The notes under the pieces are model-generated. The model did not search any database. It was given only the letters and a program-made list of their open reading frames with translations, and was not told where the DNA came from. This document shows, piece by piece, positions 1 to 10,214 of a DNA stretch of 19,511 nucleotides; the first letter of the stretch is position 1, and every line of letters starts with the position of its first letter. The DNA comes from Haplosporangium gracile (lineage: Eukaryota; Mortierellomycota; Mortierellomycetes; Mortierellales; Mortierellaceae), in the NCBI GenBank assembly GCA_015499985.1, contig JAAAUF010000596.1:1-19511 (forward strand), written 5' to 3'. The translations under genes and the position numbers were made by a program.

Positions 1-156
1 ATCCGTAACTCTCCTCCCACCACCAACGGCGTCCCAATCCGCAACTCCCCCAACCGCGAGGCTGGCGTCCCTATCCGTAACTCTCCTCCCACCACCAACG
101 GCGTCCCAATCCGTAACTCTCCCGACCGCGAGGCTGGCGTCCCTATTCGTAACCCC
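1..156 (+). repeat. 72-bp in-frame tandem repeat
   Basis: Bases 1-72 and 73-144 are nearly identical 72-bp units, differing at a few positions (for example cgcaactccccc against cgtaactctccc in the second half). A third copy begins at 145 and decays after about 12 bases. Each unit holds two related 36-bp halves encoding the VPIRNSP core. The array may extend to the left of the window. The length keeps the frame, so copy-number change would lengthen or shorten the protein tail without disrupting it. Confidence 0.9.
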
Positions 157-219
157 GAGAAGCCCCCAAAGGAGGTGAAGGACGCAAAGCCCAAGCGCGC
201 CTTCCAGGACGCCGAGTAG
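1..219 (+). CDS. 3' end of unrecognised repeat-tail protein (partial)
   Basis: The reading frame is open from base 1 to a TAG at 217-219, giving 72 residues of a protein whose start lies outside the window. Residues 1-48 are two copies of a 24-residue unit, each built from two related half-units that share the core VPIRNSP. The last part is basic and charged (PEKPPKEVKDAKPKRAFQDAE). The sequence is Pro, Asn and Arg rich with no hydrophobic core, so it is probably a disordered C-terminal tail. I do not recognise the family and assign no function. A GT at 216-217 and a pyrimidine-CAG at 255-259 could form a 44-nt intron that removes the stop and adds about 35 unremarkable residues; I consider the simple stop more likely. 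Confidence 0.75.
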   Translation: MRNSPPTTNGVPIRNSPNREAGVPIRNSPPTTNGVPIRNSPDREAGVPIRNPEKPPKEVKDAKPKRAFQDAE

Positions 220-354
220 GTTGAGACGCTCTAAGTAAACACCTCCTGTCTTTTCTCAGGCCAAGCCCTCCGCATAGCCTTCTGTATGTTGCTCTGAGTT
301 CAATGGTGTTCTTTGACAAGATATTGTGGGAACTATGTACTCAACCTCTTGGCA

Positions 355-360
355 AATAAA
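355..360 (+). terminator. Poly(A) signal AATAAA of the left-edge gene
   Basis: AATAAA lies 136 nt after the TAG at 217-219, in an AT-rich stretch followed by T-rich sequence. It is a reasonable cleavage/polyadenylation signal for the left-edge gene. Confidence 0.6.
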
Positions 361-573
361 TATACCATTTCTTTCTGTTCAATCACTGTGCCTGTTTTAA
401 AGTTCAGGGTGAAAAAAGTACACCAATGTGCTATTTGTTCCTAAGGCAGCTGCTTTGAAGACGTGACGATATTAGCGCATACGCTTGGGTACTGCAAAGA
501 AACTACTTATGTTGAGAGTTCAACCTTCTGAGATCAGGCCAGCTCGGTGAGACAAAAATCAAATTGATATTTC

Positions 574-588
574 TCGCGTCGAACGCGA
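574..588. repeat. Short GC-rich inverted repeat
   Basis: TCGCGT, a CGA spacer, then ACGCGA form a perfect 6-bp inverted repeat about 770 bp upstream of the synthetase ATG, inside AT-rich sequence. The ACGCGA core resembles MCB-type elements bound by fungal MBF factors, but binding is only a guess. Confidence 0.5.
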
Positions 589-1207
589 CGTGTATCTCCA
601 ACGTAAAAACTCCGCCACCAAAATGGGTCCCATCGAGCCGTTGAACTTTTTTTTTTTTTGATCACTGATAACCTTGTTTGTCGCAGTGATGCCTTTTTTC
701 CGAAAGTGCAAACAGCGACGAAATTATTTTTGTTCAATGAGGTTATTGTTTTTGTTCCTGATTTTTTTCTGCCTCGCCATCGTCATCGACATACTTTTAT
801 CTTTCATATCTGGTAGTTCTTTGTTATTTGATTCATTGTTCGTTGTCGCAACCACGCTTAACAGACAGAGCGCATTAGGGCGTCAAACCCACACTAGTCG
901 CCGTTCAGCCATATCTCACCAAAACAGGTTTGCATTCCAAGTCCTCTCTCTCTCTCTCCCTCTTTACTTATTGTTGACATGGTCTGGGGACTCGTCTTCT
1001 TGACAGGGATGGCAGGGCATGAGCAATTGGCAATCAAACACAGAAAAGGCATGAATGTGCAAGGACCTTGAAGCCAAAAGTAGAATATGGAGACCGCATA
1101 CATACTTTCTTCGGTTCATAAGGCGTTTGTTGATTTGTTTGTGTATATTTGGCAATGCCCATCCGTTTTATGCTCGGAGCGAAATTTTATGCGCCATCGT
1201 TTTGCCG

Positions 1208-1312
1208 AACAAGTCTTGTTTTCTTTCTTTTTAACGGCTTGCCTCTCTCATTTCTTTTTTTCCCCATCCCTTTCCTTCTTCTCTTGTTCTTTTCCTTTTT
1301 TCTTCACTCTCG
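1208..1312 (+). promoter_or_regulatory. Pyrimidine-rich core-promoter tract
   Basis: Roughly 100 bp of mostly T and C on the coding strand ends about 45 bp before the ATG at 1358. Such CT-rich tracts often sit just upstream of transcription starts in fungal genes. No clear TATA box is seen. The assignment rests on composition and position only. Confidence 0.4.
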
Positions 1313-1357
1313 CACAAACATACCCAACACCCGCCCTTTTCACCCCCATAAACAATC

Positions 1358-4300
1358 ATGACGACTCCGCCTTTACCATACGACAAGGACCATCAAGGAG
1401 TCGAGCTTCCAGGAACACGCCGACCCGGTCAAACTGGTACCCCTTCGCCATTATCGCTCTTTTTTCTCGGTTCCATACCTCTTTTGTTATCGCTGCTGTA
1501 TCATAAAAATTAAAGCCCCCTTTCCCTAATTGACGGATGGGCAGGTATCTACAGACGACGAGGATTTGAAAATGAGCTCCGTTCCATCCCTGCAAGCAGA
1601 CCTCATATCCGGACCATCTACGATGCCTTCCAGCACGGTAAACCACAACAGCACCTCATAAACACCCCAAGGATGGCGCTGGTAAAATTTTTTTTCTCCC
1701 CCCTTAATCCGCCCTTACATGTCTCTCTTACTTATCAAAAACAGGAGTAAACCTAGGTCCAAACAACCCAATGCTCGGCCACCGGCTCTGGGACCCCACC
1801 ACCAAAACTTATGGCGCCTACGAATGGCAGACCTACCAACAAGTCAGCGACCGTGTAGAACGATTCGGAAGCGGGATGGTCCGTCTCCATACCCAGATCC
1901 ATGGACTTTCCGGAGAGGCGGTGCAAGGATGGCGTGTCGGATTGTGGTCGATTAATCGTGCAGAGTGGACTATTGCTAGCACTTCGACGCTGCTGTATAA
2001 TATCGTCTCGGTGGGGCTTTATGATTCTTTGGGACCAGAGGCTGTTACTTATGGGATTAATCATTCAGAGATTCCGATTGTTGTTTGTAGCGGTAAGTGG
2101 ATGGGAGGGTCTTTTTGAGTTGTTCTTTGCTGTTGTTTTGTTGTTGGAAGGTGGAAATGAGTAAGAAAAATTGCTGTCTGTGAATGGACAAGAGTGCTCT
2201 CAAAACAGACCCTTGGCCCTATCGCTATTAGTCTTTTCCTGTGCGCATAAGAGCTCAGATTTGTCGTCCAAAAAGTATAATGCAAAACCAATCCACCAAC
2301 ACACCATCTCTCCTCCTCTCCTCTCGCTCTCTACTCTTTCTCCGTGGGACTCTTTCTATGACCACCATTCTCAATCTCACCATTGCGAAAAACAACTACA
2401 ATAGCGGACCACATCGCATCGCTCCTCAAGGACTCGTTAAAAATGCCCGGCCTCAAAGTCATCATTAGCATGGACTCGCTCAAGCCCCCTACCGACTTCA
2501 AAACCGCCAGTATCTCCTCCCTCACAGGACCCATTCTTCGCACTTTTGCAGCCGACAAGGGCGTTCAGCTGTACGATTGGGATGAAGTCGAGGCACTGGG
2601 TCGATTGTTTCCCCGTGCTCACACGCCGCCTAAACCGCAGGATCCTATCACTATTTGTTACACCAGCGGGACGACTGGTCAGCCTGTAAGTTTTTTTTTC
2701 TTTGATAAAAGAAAGGAAAAATCAGAAAAGATGGACGTGAAAAGCATAATGGACGAGTCGCTTAGCGGCGTGGAAAAAGACTAAATGGTAGGGATCTATG
2801 AAGCATTTATTCATCGACTAAACCGCATTTTCGCGTTTATTACAACTTATTAGAAAGGCGCAATCTTGACACACGCAAACTTTGTAGCAGCAATCGCAGC
2901 CTCAGAAATCGGCCACATCCTCACGCCCGCAGACACCGGAATCAGTTATCTCCCCATGGCCCACGTATTCGGTCGCGCCATGGAAATTTTCCTTTACAGC
3001 ACGGGCGGACGCATTGGCTACTCTACAGGGGATCCCCTCCGAATCCTCGAAGACGTCGGCGTGCTTCAACCAACCTTCTTCCCAACCGTCCCTCGACTCC
3101 TCAACAGGATCTATTCTCGTGTCTATGCACTTACCGCGGGGGCACCCGGATTCACGGGCGCTGTGGCGAGGAAGGCGTTGGCGGTGAAACTGGCGAACGT
3201 GAAGGCAGGGTTGGGGAACAAGCACGCGTTTTGGGACCGGGTATTGTTTAATAAGGTTCGCATGGCACTGGGCGGGAAGGTGGAGAGGATCATGACGGCT
3301 TCTGCGCCAATTTCTGCAGAGGTTTTGTCATTTATTCGAGTCGCTTTCTGTGTCGACATATCGGAGGCATACGGGCAAACGGAAGGTTAGCGAAGTTTTC
3401 TATTGCTTCAGGATGGATTGTAAACATGCAAAAAAAAAAGTTGATTTGCAATGCAAGGGGGGGGGGGGGGAGGAGTGGTTTTCTAATTTTTTTTCCGATT
3501 TTTTTCCATACCTCTCTTATAGGCTCAGGAGGAGCAGCATCTACTCAACGTGGAGAGATGGAAGCAGGACACGTCGGACCACCCAGTCCTATCACAGAAC
3601 TCAAACTGGTTGACGTCCCCGAACTCAATTACTTCTCAACCGACAAACCATACCCTCGAGGCGAGATCTGTGTCCGTGGGCCGAACGTCTTTCCGGGGTA
3701 TCTCAAGGATGAGAAGAAGACGAGGGAGGCGATTGATGACGAGGGGTGGCTGCATTCGGGAGATATTGGGTTCATCAAGGAGAATGGGACCCTGACCGTC
3801 ATTGACCGCATGAAGAACGTCTTCAAGGTACTGTACAGCTTACATGTGCTGAGAAAGGGAAATTGAACACCCTATTCCGCGATTCTCCATGACAGTTGAA
3901 CCTGATCAAAAAATATCTTACTGCACCAACTAACACCACTAAACGTACTCTCGTCACCCTTCAATTCGTCATTTTCTTGTGTCTACAGCTGTCCATCGGC
4001 GAATACGTAGCAGTCGAGAAAATAGAATACCAAATTGCATCCCGCCTACCCATCGCACTTCAATTCTTTGTCCACGGCGACTCGCACCAACCGTGTCTCG
4101 TCTCCATCTTGGTCCCCGACCCTGAATCCTTCCCAGCCTTTGCCAACAAAGTCCTCTTCCCCTCTGGCGTACCAGTAAGAACAGGAGCAGGAGCAGGAGC
4201 AGTAGCAGGACTCACGGGAAAGGTTGATGATGCGTTCAAGGCTGCATGCCAGGATCCTAAACTGCGTCGTGCGGTGTTGTATGAAGTCACACTTGCCGCC

Positions 4301-4612
4301 CAAGCTGCCGGGTTAAAGAAGTAAGGACTGCTCTCTCTTTGTTTTTTTTTTTATCATTTTTCAACGTTCTTTTTTGTTCGCGTCGTCAATTTGCGAAATG
4401 TTTGTGCTGACAAAACACACATAAAAACTCTTTGAATGACAAGGTTCGAGATTCCAAAGGCAGTGCTGATTGAACCGAACCCCTTCACAATCGAGAGCGA
4501 TCTGTTGACCCCCACATTCAAGATCAAACGCCACCCTGTCGTCCAAGCCTACCGCAAACAGCTTGACCAACTCTACCGCGAGACTCAGTCCATTTCCGAC
4601 TCCAAGCTCTAG
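1358..4612 (+). CDS. Peroxisomal long-chain acyl-CoA synthetase
   Basis: Activates long-chain fatty acids to acyl-CoA using ATP and CoA (ANL adenylating family). Eight exons: 1358-1436, 1545-1637, 1745-2092, 2405-2685, 2854-3385, 3523-3827, 3989-4320, 4444-4612. They sum to 2139 nt, 712 aa, normal for the family. The P-loop TSGTTGQPKG is at residues 260-269, split by an intron after P267. YGQTEG is at about 440-445. The fatty-acid signature runs from DEGWLHSGDIG (517-527) through DRMKNVFK (539-546) to GEYVAVEKIE. TPTFKIKR (680-687) near the end probably carries the catalytic lysine. The last three residues are SKL, a canonical PTS1, and there is no N-terminal membrane segment, so a peroxisomal matrix enzyme feeding beta-oxidation is likely. 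A Gly-Ala run (612-620) from a GAGCAG-like repeat is a small lineage insertion. The start is the first in-frame ATG and leads into the conserved RPGQTGIYRR region. Confidence 0.95.
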
Positions 4613-4682
4613 CTATTCCCTCTTCATTAACCATCTCCAAACTATTACAAATTCGTGCAGTAACACTATGTTTCTAATATAT

Positions 4683-4688
4683 TTTATT
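4683..4688 (-). terminator. Poly(A) signal of the WDR59 gene
   Basis: On the minus strand this reads AATAAA, 25 nt beyond the stop at 4716-4714. It lies in the 101-bp gap between two convergent stop codons, so the 3' UTR of the synthetase gene on the opposite strand very likely overlaps it. Confidence 0.55.
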
Positions 4689-4713
4689 ACTTTTCTCCTT
4701 TCTCCTCAACGGA

Positions 4714-7700
4714 CTAAAGAGACTCCTGCGGAAGCAACTGCTTATGAATAGGCTGAATCGCCAACCCACCAGCCCACCCTCCAAAGTTGACCAAACATTC
4801 ACACCCACACCCAGTAGGGCACACAGAATTCCCCTCCTGCACAAACCACTCCCACAAATGCTCCGTATGTCCACCATGCGCACACTTCAGACAAACCGAC
4901 GTCCTACCCCGAACAGAGATATGACAAATCGTACACTTGATCCCGACCCGCATGCGTTTACAGAAATCGCACTTGTAGGTCGGGTAGAGTCGTTTTTCAC
5001 ATTCGAAACACTTGTTGAAGATTTGTGGACCACGTTTCTCGATGCCAAGAAGACGTTCGAGAGGGGATTGGTCGTCCTTGACACGGTAGTTCGGATGGTG
5101 TTTGAAACTTAGGAATTTGAGGAGCTCGGTCCGGGCTTCAAAGAGGCCCCAGCTGTACATCATCTCGGCGTAGAGGAGCCGCCAGGTGTTGTGCTGTGAT
5201 TCCTTTACCGGGTCCAGCAACGGAATATTCATAGGCCTATAAGATCGAAAATGAAAAAAATACAGTCGATTAATAAACTGTTCCAAACATGCCAGTCATC
5301 ATTCCGTAACTCCCCATAAAGGGCCAAGGAGCCTACGTTTCTTCGGCGTCAAAGAGACTGATATTCATCTTTGTCATCTTGAACCCGCTACCACGAAGAG
5401 TATACCGCTCCATCTTGTCGACAAGAGGCGACGGAGAAGTGCTCGATTGTCGTCGATGCATCATCGGACCCAGCTTCAAGTTGTACATTGTTGGACTGGT
5501 GCTCGGCACGGAATGGTACGAGTCCCGTTTGTTATGTGTATACGGCAGGATCGCTCCAGTTCCACCAGTTCCACCACTGCCGCTGCCACTAGCGTCCTGC
5601 GGTCCAATTCCGTTGGCATACGCGTTGCTCGTGACGGGTACCAGTGGGACCAATGCACCATTGGCTTCGGAATGCACCTCCCGAAGCGACGAAGGCGTCG
5701 TCAAGGGCGAGGTGGCTCCTCCAGGATAGAATCGATTTGGCGTCCGTCTCAGCGAAGACGAGTACGAAGTTCCATACGCAGCCGACGTAGGGGAGACACG
5801 ATTCAGATAAGGCGAAATCCTCGTCGCAGCAGGGGTCCTAGGACGTGTCGAAGACTGTTCTAGAGACATGGGTGTAGTGTTGAGAGGCAACCCACTAAGT
5901 GACCGGGTTGCATTGCTTGCCTGACGACTGTTAAAGTAGTCTGGTGCATCACTCATCGGTGATTCGTGTGGTCTGTAATTGGCTTGCGGCTACCAAGCGT
6001 ATTGTTGGAACAAAAAATAAAGTTAGCGAACCATAACAATTTTTTAAGTCATTACAAAACATCATGCACAATATCCAACTTACAGGTGTGATACCAGTGA
6101 CAGCAATCGTGTTCCTGAAAGGATCCTTGAACACGCAGGAGAGCAAAGCCAACATCTGAATATCTCCATGACGCTCTAAATACGAGAACCTATCCATTCG
6201 ACGCGAAAAAAGAATCAGTACCATGTCTCGTCGCTTCAGTCTGTTTAAGACGAGAAGTTACGACAAAAAACACGATGTACATTTCATATAAAAAACTTAC
6301 AGCACGTCGACAAGTTTGCGGCCGAGTGGGTGAGTACCCCACCGGACCTTCTGGTAAAACGTATCCTCCAGTCCTGGGATGAAGGCCATACCACTGTCGC
6401 GACGCTGCTTCGCATGGTTAGATCGATTCATCAGGTCCAGCAGCTTGTCCGGGTGTGTCTGAGAGTTCATCTTTGAGATCTCGGTCTTGTTTATCTCAAA
6501 CGTGACGGGATCCATAGGGACAGACAGCGTTAGGATCAATGCTGCCAACTTCCAAATCTTGTACAGATCCATTCGCTTCAAATGCCTTGCCTGCAACGCG
6601 TTTTGTTCGCAAATCTCTGACACATTATCTCCATTCAAGCTATACAAGTGCAAAATCGTAACGGCATCTCATTAGTGTCGTTGTTTTCGAAAGGCTGACT
6701 ATACATTGCGGAGAAAAGTATCAAAAAAGCAAAAAAGAAAAAGACTTACGTATAGACGGCAGCAAGGCGCGGTGAGACTGGAAGCAAATATGTGATATCT
6801 TTCAAATATAGCGTGCTCCGGGATTGAGGCAAAGGTTTGAAAAAGACGGGCTGGTCTTTAGGTTTCCGTGTTACACGGACAAGTTCTTGTTTGGGTTGCT
6901 TGTTTTTGGAGAACAAGTTGGGCGCCAACCAAAGGTCGTCCTGATCGTCGGTGTCGGCAACAAAGCTGGACACTGTTCCTGCCAGTCCCTCAGCTCCGCT
7001 TGGCAGACGCGAGAAAGCCTTGTATTCGCCCATCGATGCATACGTTCGAGGGTGGATATATGTGTACGGCGTCTTGATAAGCGTGCTGCTCCGTCCTGTC
7101 GTCGGCAAGCTCGAGGACGATGCGTGAGGCGTGCGGAGCTTAGAAAAGAATGTAACCAATTTTCCTAATATCAACAAAAAGAGTCTAATTTAGTGGCGTT
7201 GTTGACGTTTGCCACTTGACGATTCTTTTGCAAAATACAAAGTAGCTTGCCATTAGTCGCGAAGACAGCGCCGCAGAGGCAAGGAAAGGGAATCTGCTGG
7301 TCCTTTTTGTCTGCCGCTCCATTATCACGACCACGCGATTTCCGCAAGGGGTTGACAATAGTGTCATCTTCATCCGACTCTTCCAGGCCCTTGTCCAAGA
7401 CCTCGTCCCGCTTGTCCTCTCCTAACAGACATCGAATAATCGCTTCCAGACATGGCAATCCTCTCGAAGCATGGCTCGCCGCAATGTGATCCAGACTGGC
7501 CGCAATCCTCGCTCGTGTTGCCATCGACAACATTCCCGATTTCTGAATCTCAAACGTTGGTGGAGCCTGCTTTGGGTAAAACTGTGGGAAGGAGATATTG
7601 ACACGCAAGAATGAAACTCCTTCATTCGACCGCAAACTGTTGAGGCTAATGGTGCAGGTCCGGCCCGCAACATTGACCTTCTCAAATTTGACGTTCTGAA

Positions 7701-9893
7701 ACTTCTTTCCAACAGCGGCAATCTCTGTGGCGACAGTCTGGGGTGATGCGCGATCAGGCAACTCAAGATCTCCACTCGGCTTTACCAGACGAACACCCTG
7801 CATCCAGACCAGAGGCGAAGGCGCCTTGCGTTCCCGATAGAATCCTCCTTGAGTGCCCACTGGTCCGATAGTGCGAGACGACATTGATGTCCGGAAGGGT
7901 GTCATGGTCGACAGTCGATTTCCAGCCAAAACGCGCAATGTCGACACTGCCCTGGAGGGTGTTGCCGCGATATTTAGTGGAGCTGGATCTCTGAAGGACA
8001 GATTGTCGTGTGTGGAAGGATATGGTGTAATATCAATAGCCGTTGTCGATCTGTGATCCATCGCCTCCAGCATGTTCTCGCTAATAGGCCAGAGTCGGAG
8101 ATGCTGATCCTTGGACCATGTTACAAGCTGGAAAAGTCGTTGATCGTTATTGTCACCCACTTCACGAACACGCCACACAAACTCCTTGACCGTATCCGTG
8201 TGCCCTTCAAACTTATACACCGGCTCCGACGAATGATCGCGATTCCATAAAGAGAGTGCTGTCTCTGTCCTCTGAGGCATTGTAAGAATTCCATGACCAA
8301 ACGGCGTGTGTCGAGCGCGCCAGACAGGTGACTTTGTCGTGATCTCGTTCTGGGACGCTGTTGGCTCGTCGATATCCCAGAACTTGACCATCTTGTCTAA
8401 ACTACAGGTGACGATATGGTTCCTGTGCTTGCGACTCCAGTCGATTCCGTTAATCTTTTGCTTATGGGCTTGGATGCTGATGTACGGCGAAGATCCTTTC
8501 CTGGTATCCCAAACTTCCACCTTGGTATCGTGTGCTGACGCCAATGTAAACTCGTCTTTGCGATTGAACTTGACCACCGTTGCCGCCGCTATTATCAAAA
8601 AACGGAGAATAAAAAAAAAGCTTGTCAGTTTGCTGTGACAAGCCTTGATCATCCTGTGTTGCCACCAAAATGAGTTATTTGACAAGAAAATAACTACCAG
8701 TCCATGCGCAGAACGAATTGACAGGCTTCTTTGGCGTCCTCAGATCCCACAGATGAACAAACGTATCGACAGAACATGTGGCCAGCAAGTCAGGGTGGAA
8801 GGGCGACCAATTGATATCACTGATGGCTCTGTTGTGGGCATGAAGGATAAGCTCTACTGCACGAGGTGCGCTATGACTGAGGTTCCAAATAAGCGCCTTT
8901 TGATTTGACTATTGCCATGTTGTGAATGACAGAGAGTGATAGAATGTCAGAATCGAATACTTTCCTTTTGTTCATTTGAAGTCATCTTACAAATGGATGC
9001 GTCAGGAAACCAAGAATACTTACAGTGGAAGCAATCCAATTCTCGCGACTGAAATGCGGGTTCCATTGAACGTCGGCAACCTCCCACTTGGTGAGGTGGT
9101 GGAGCACGCGAGGCGGCTCGTATGGGTTCTCGAGGTCGATGATGAAGAGTCCTTTCCGGCTTTGAACATATAACGAAGGACGACACAAGTAGTAGCTCAG
9201 TAATCATCGCGTATCTTCCAAATCCAAATAGTTCTGCGACACAAAAGCCTTCTCACTTTCACGTCAGTAATTGAGCAAAAAAACTTACGCGGCAAGGACA
9301 ACATCTCGACTACTAGGCGAGATACTCATGCTCCCGACAGGTTGCTCAACATGTATCGACAGCTGCTGAGTCATGGTATCAACAAAGGACGAGGACGAAG
9401 ACCCATTGTTGAACGTCGCCGGCATTTTGGGAAGGACTGTAGATAAGGGGTTGTCATGAATGTGAAATGCTGATGACGCACCGACCATGGATGTCGATAG
9501 TCGGAGGGGTGTTTTAGAACTGGTCTGTTTTTGTACGTCCTTGTCAAGGCGTTTGTTGAGACTACGACTTCCTCCTACTACTGCTGGACTGCCATTACTG
9601 TACTGATTGCTGTTATTGCTATGGCTATTGTTTGAATTGTTGCTGGTGTTGCTGGTGTTGTCGTCATCGCTGACCGGTAGCCTGCCATGGTCGAGCGGCG
9701 GTTGAAGATGTGAATGAGACTGTGGAAGATGACCAGGCCGAAGGGAGGGCCGATGATCTAGGTGTGCAGATGCATTCTCGACTGAGTGGTCCTCGTTCTC
9801 CTCGTGCTCCTGGATGTCACTGATATGGCCACTGCTGTTATTGCTGCTGATGGTGTTTCGCCCTTCAGGACTCCTGTGTTCGTTCCTGTTCAT
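4714..9893 (-). CDS. WDR59: WDR59/Mtc5 orthologue, SEACAT/GATOR2 subunit
   Basis: Subunit of the vacuole/lysosome-associated SEACAT (GATOR2) complex, which supports TORC1 by opposing SEACIT/GATOR1. Exons in transcript order: 9893-9289, 9159-9024, 8908-8698, 8588-7251, 7164-6750, 6639-6301, 6189-6084, 5989-5337, 5236-4714; 4326 nt, 1441 aa. Residues 1-190 are a Ser/Asn-rich low-complexity extension. WD40 repeats follow at about 190-500 (RKGLFIIDLENPYEPPR, ADVQWNPHF, ASTSNQKALIWNL, VKFWDIDEP), then an RWD domain at about 605-715 (FPQFYPKQAPPTFEI). IPFPCLCGAVFATNGKLV matches the family's mid-region. The C-terminal RING-like zinc domain begins at C1344 and keeps its pairs, including GIKCTICHISVRG, CAHGGHTEHLWEWF and CPTGCGCEC. 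A Ser/Thr-Pro-rich linker precedes the last exon. The fourth intron starts with GC, not GT. ATG 9893 is the first true in-frame ATG. Exon order and family are firm; the low-complexity start is less so. Confidence 0.93.
7165..7250 (-). other. GC-AG intron in the WDR59 gene
   Basis: On the minus strand the intron runs from GCAAGC at 7250 to TATTAG ending at 7165, 86 nt. Splicing here joins AAT-G to GA-AAA and produces GAVFATNGKLVTFFSKL, which fits the conserved GxLVxFF motif of SEACAT WD proteins. The competing GT donor at 7220 (GTCAAG) is also in phase but leaves a 56-nt intron and inserts ten residues that break the motif. Confidence 0.7.
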
Positions 9894-10214
9894 GGCATTC
9901 AAGGCGGACAGAGGAATGGAGGTTGCATCGTTTCGTCGCTATCCTTTCCCTCGCTCACGCTGCAAGTGTGCTCACGCTTTTTTTGCAGCTGGTGTGGCAA
10001 ATCTGGTCATGTGATTTTATTCTATCATTGAGGTTTTCATTAAAAGGTGGATTCGAGTAGGTTGTCCATGACGACGTCTAGCAATAACAAACACCAAAAC
10101 GCCAGGACTATTTTTCTTCGCCTTCTTATCCTTCATAATCATCATCACCATCTTCCTCTGGGGAATGGACTTTCCACTGCAGTCCTGTCCTGTCCTATGC
10201 TCTACTCTACTCTT
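9894..10214 (-). other. Spacer between the B56 and WDR59 genes
   Basis: A 321-bp gap between two minus-strand genes. It must contain the B56 3' UTR and the WDR59 promoter. I see only the AATAAA at 10021-10016 and short T-rich tracts; no separate gene. Confidence 0.6.
10016..10021 (-). terminator. Poly(A) signal of the B56 gene
   Basis: On the minus strand AATAAA occurs 193 nt past the TAA at 10217-10215 and about 120 bp before the WDR59 ATG. It is the best candidate 3'-end signal in this short gap. Confidence 0.45.

Larger units (their letters stand above)
361..1357. other. Intergenic region upstream of the acyl-CoA synthetase
   Basis: About 1 kb lies between the poly(A) signal of the left-edge gene and the synthetase start codon. 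It holds a GC-rich inverted repeat at 574-588, a T run at about 648-659, a CT dinucleotide run at about 943-961 and a strongly pyrimidine-rich stretch from about 1208 to 1312. Small open frames here (for example 674-1003) are T-rich and resemble no protein I know. I see no RNA gene. Confidence 0.6.

Noticed and set aside
216..259. 44-nt intron that would remove the stop of the left-edge gene
   Set aside because: Splice signals are passable, but the resulting 35-residue extension ends inside the AATAAA poly(A) signal.
540..660. Possible tRNA-like or Pol III unit (GTTCGANNC B-box-like match on the minus strand; T run on the plus strand)
   Set aside because: No A box, acceptor stem or complete T arm could be built; the match is part of the short inverted repeat.
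674..1003. 109-codon plus-strand frame upstream of the synthetase
   Set aside because: Hydrophobic because the DNA is T-rich; no family resemblance, and it ends in a CT microsatellite.
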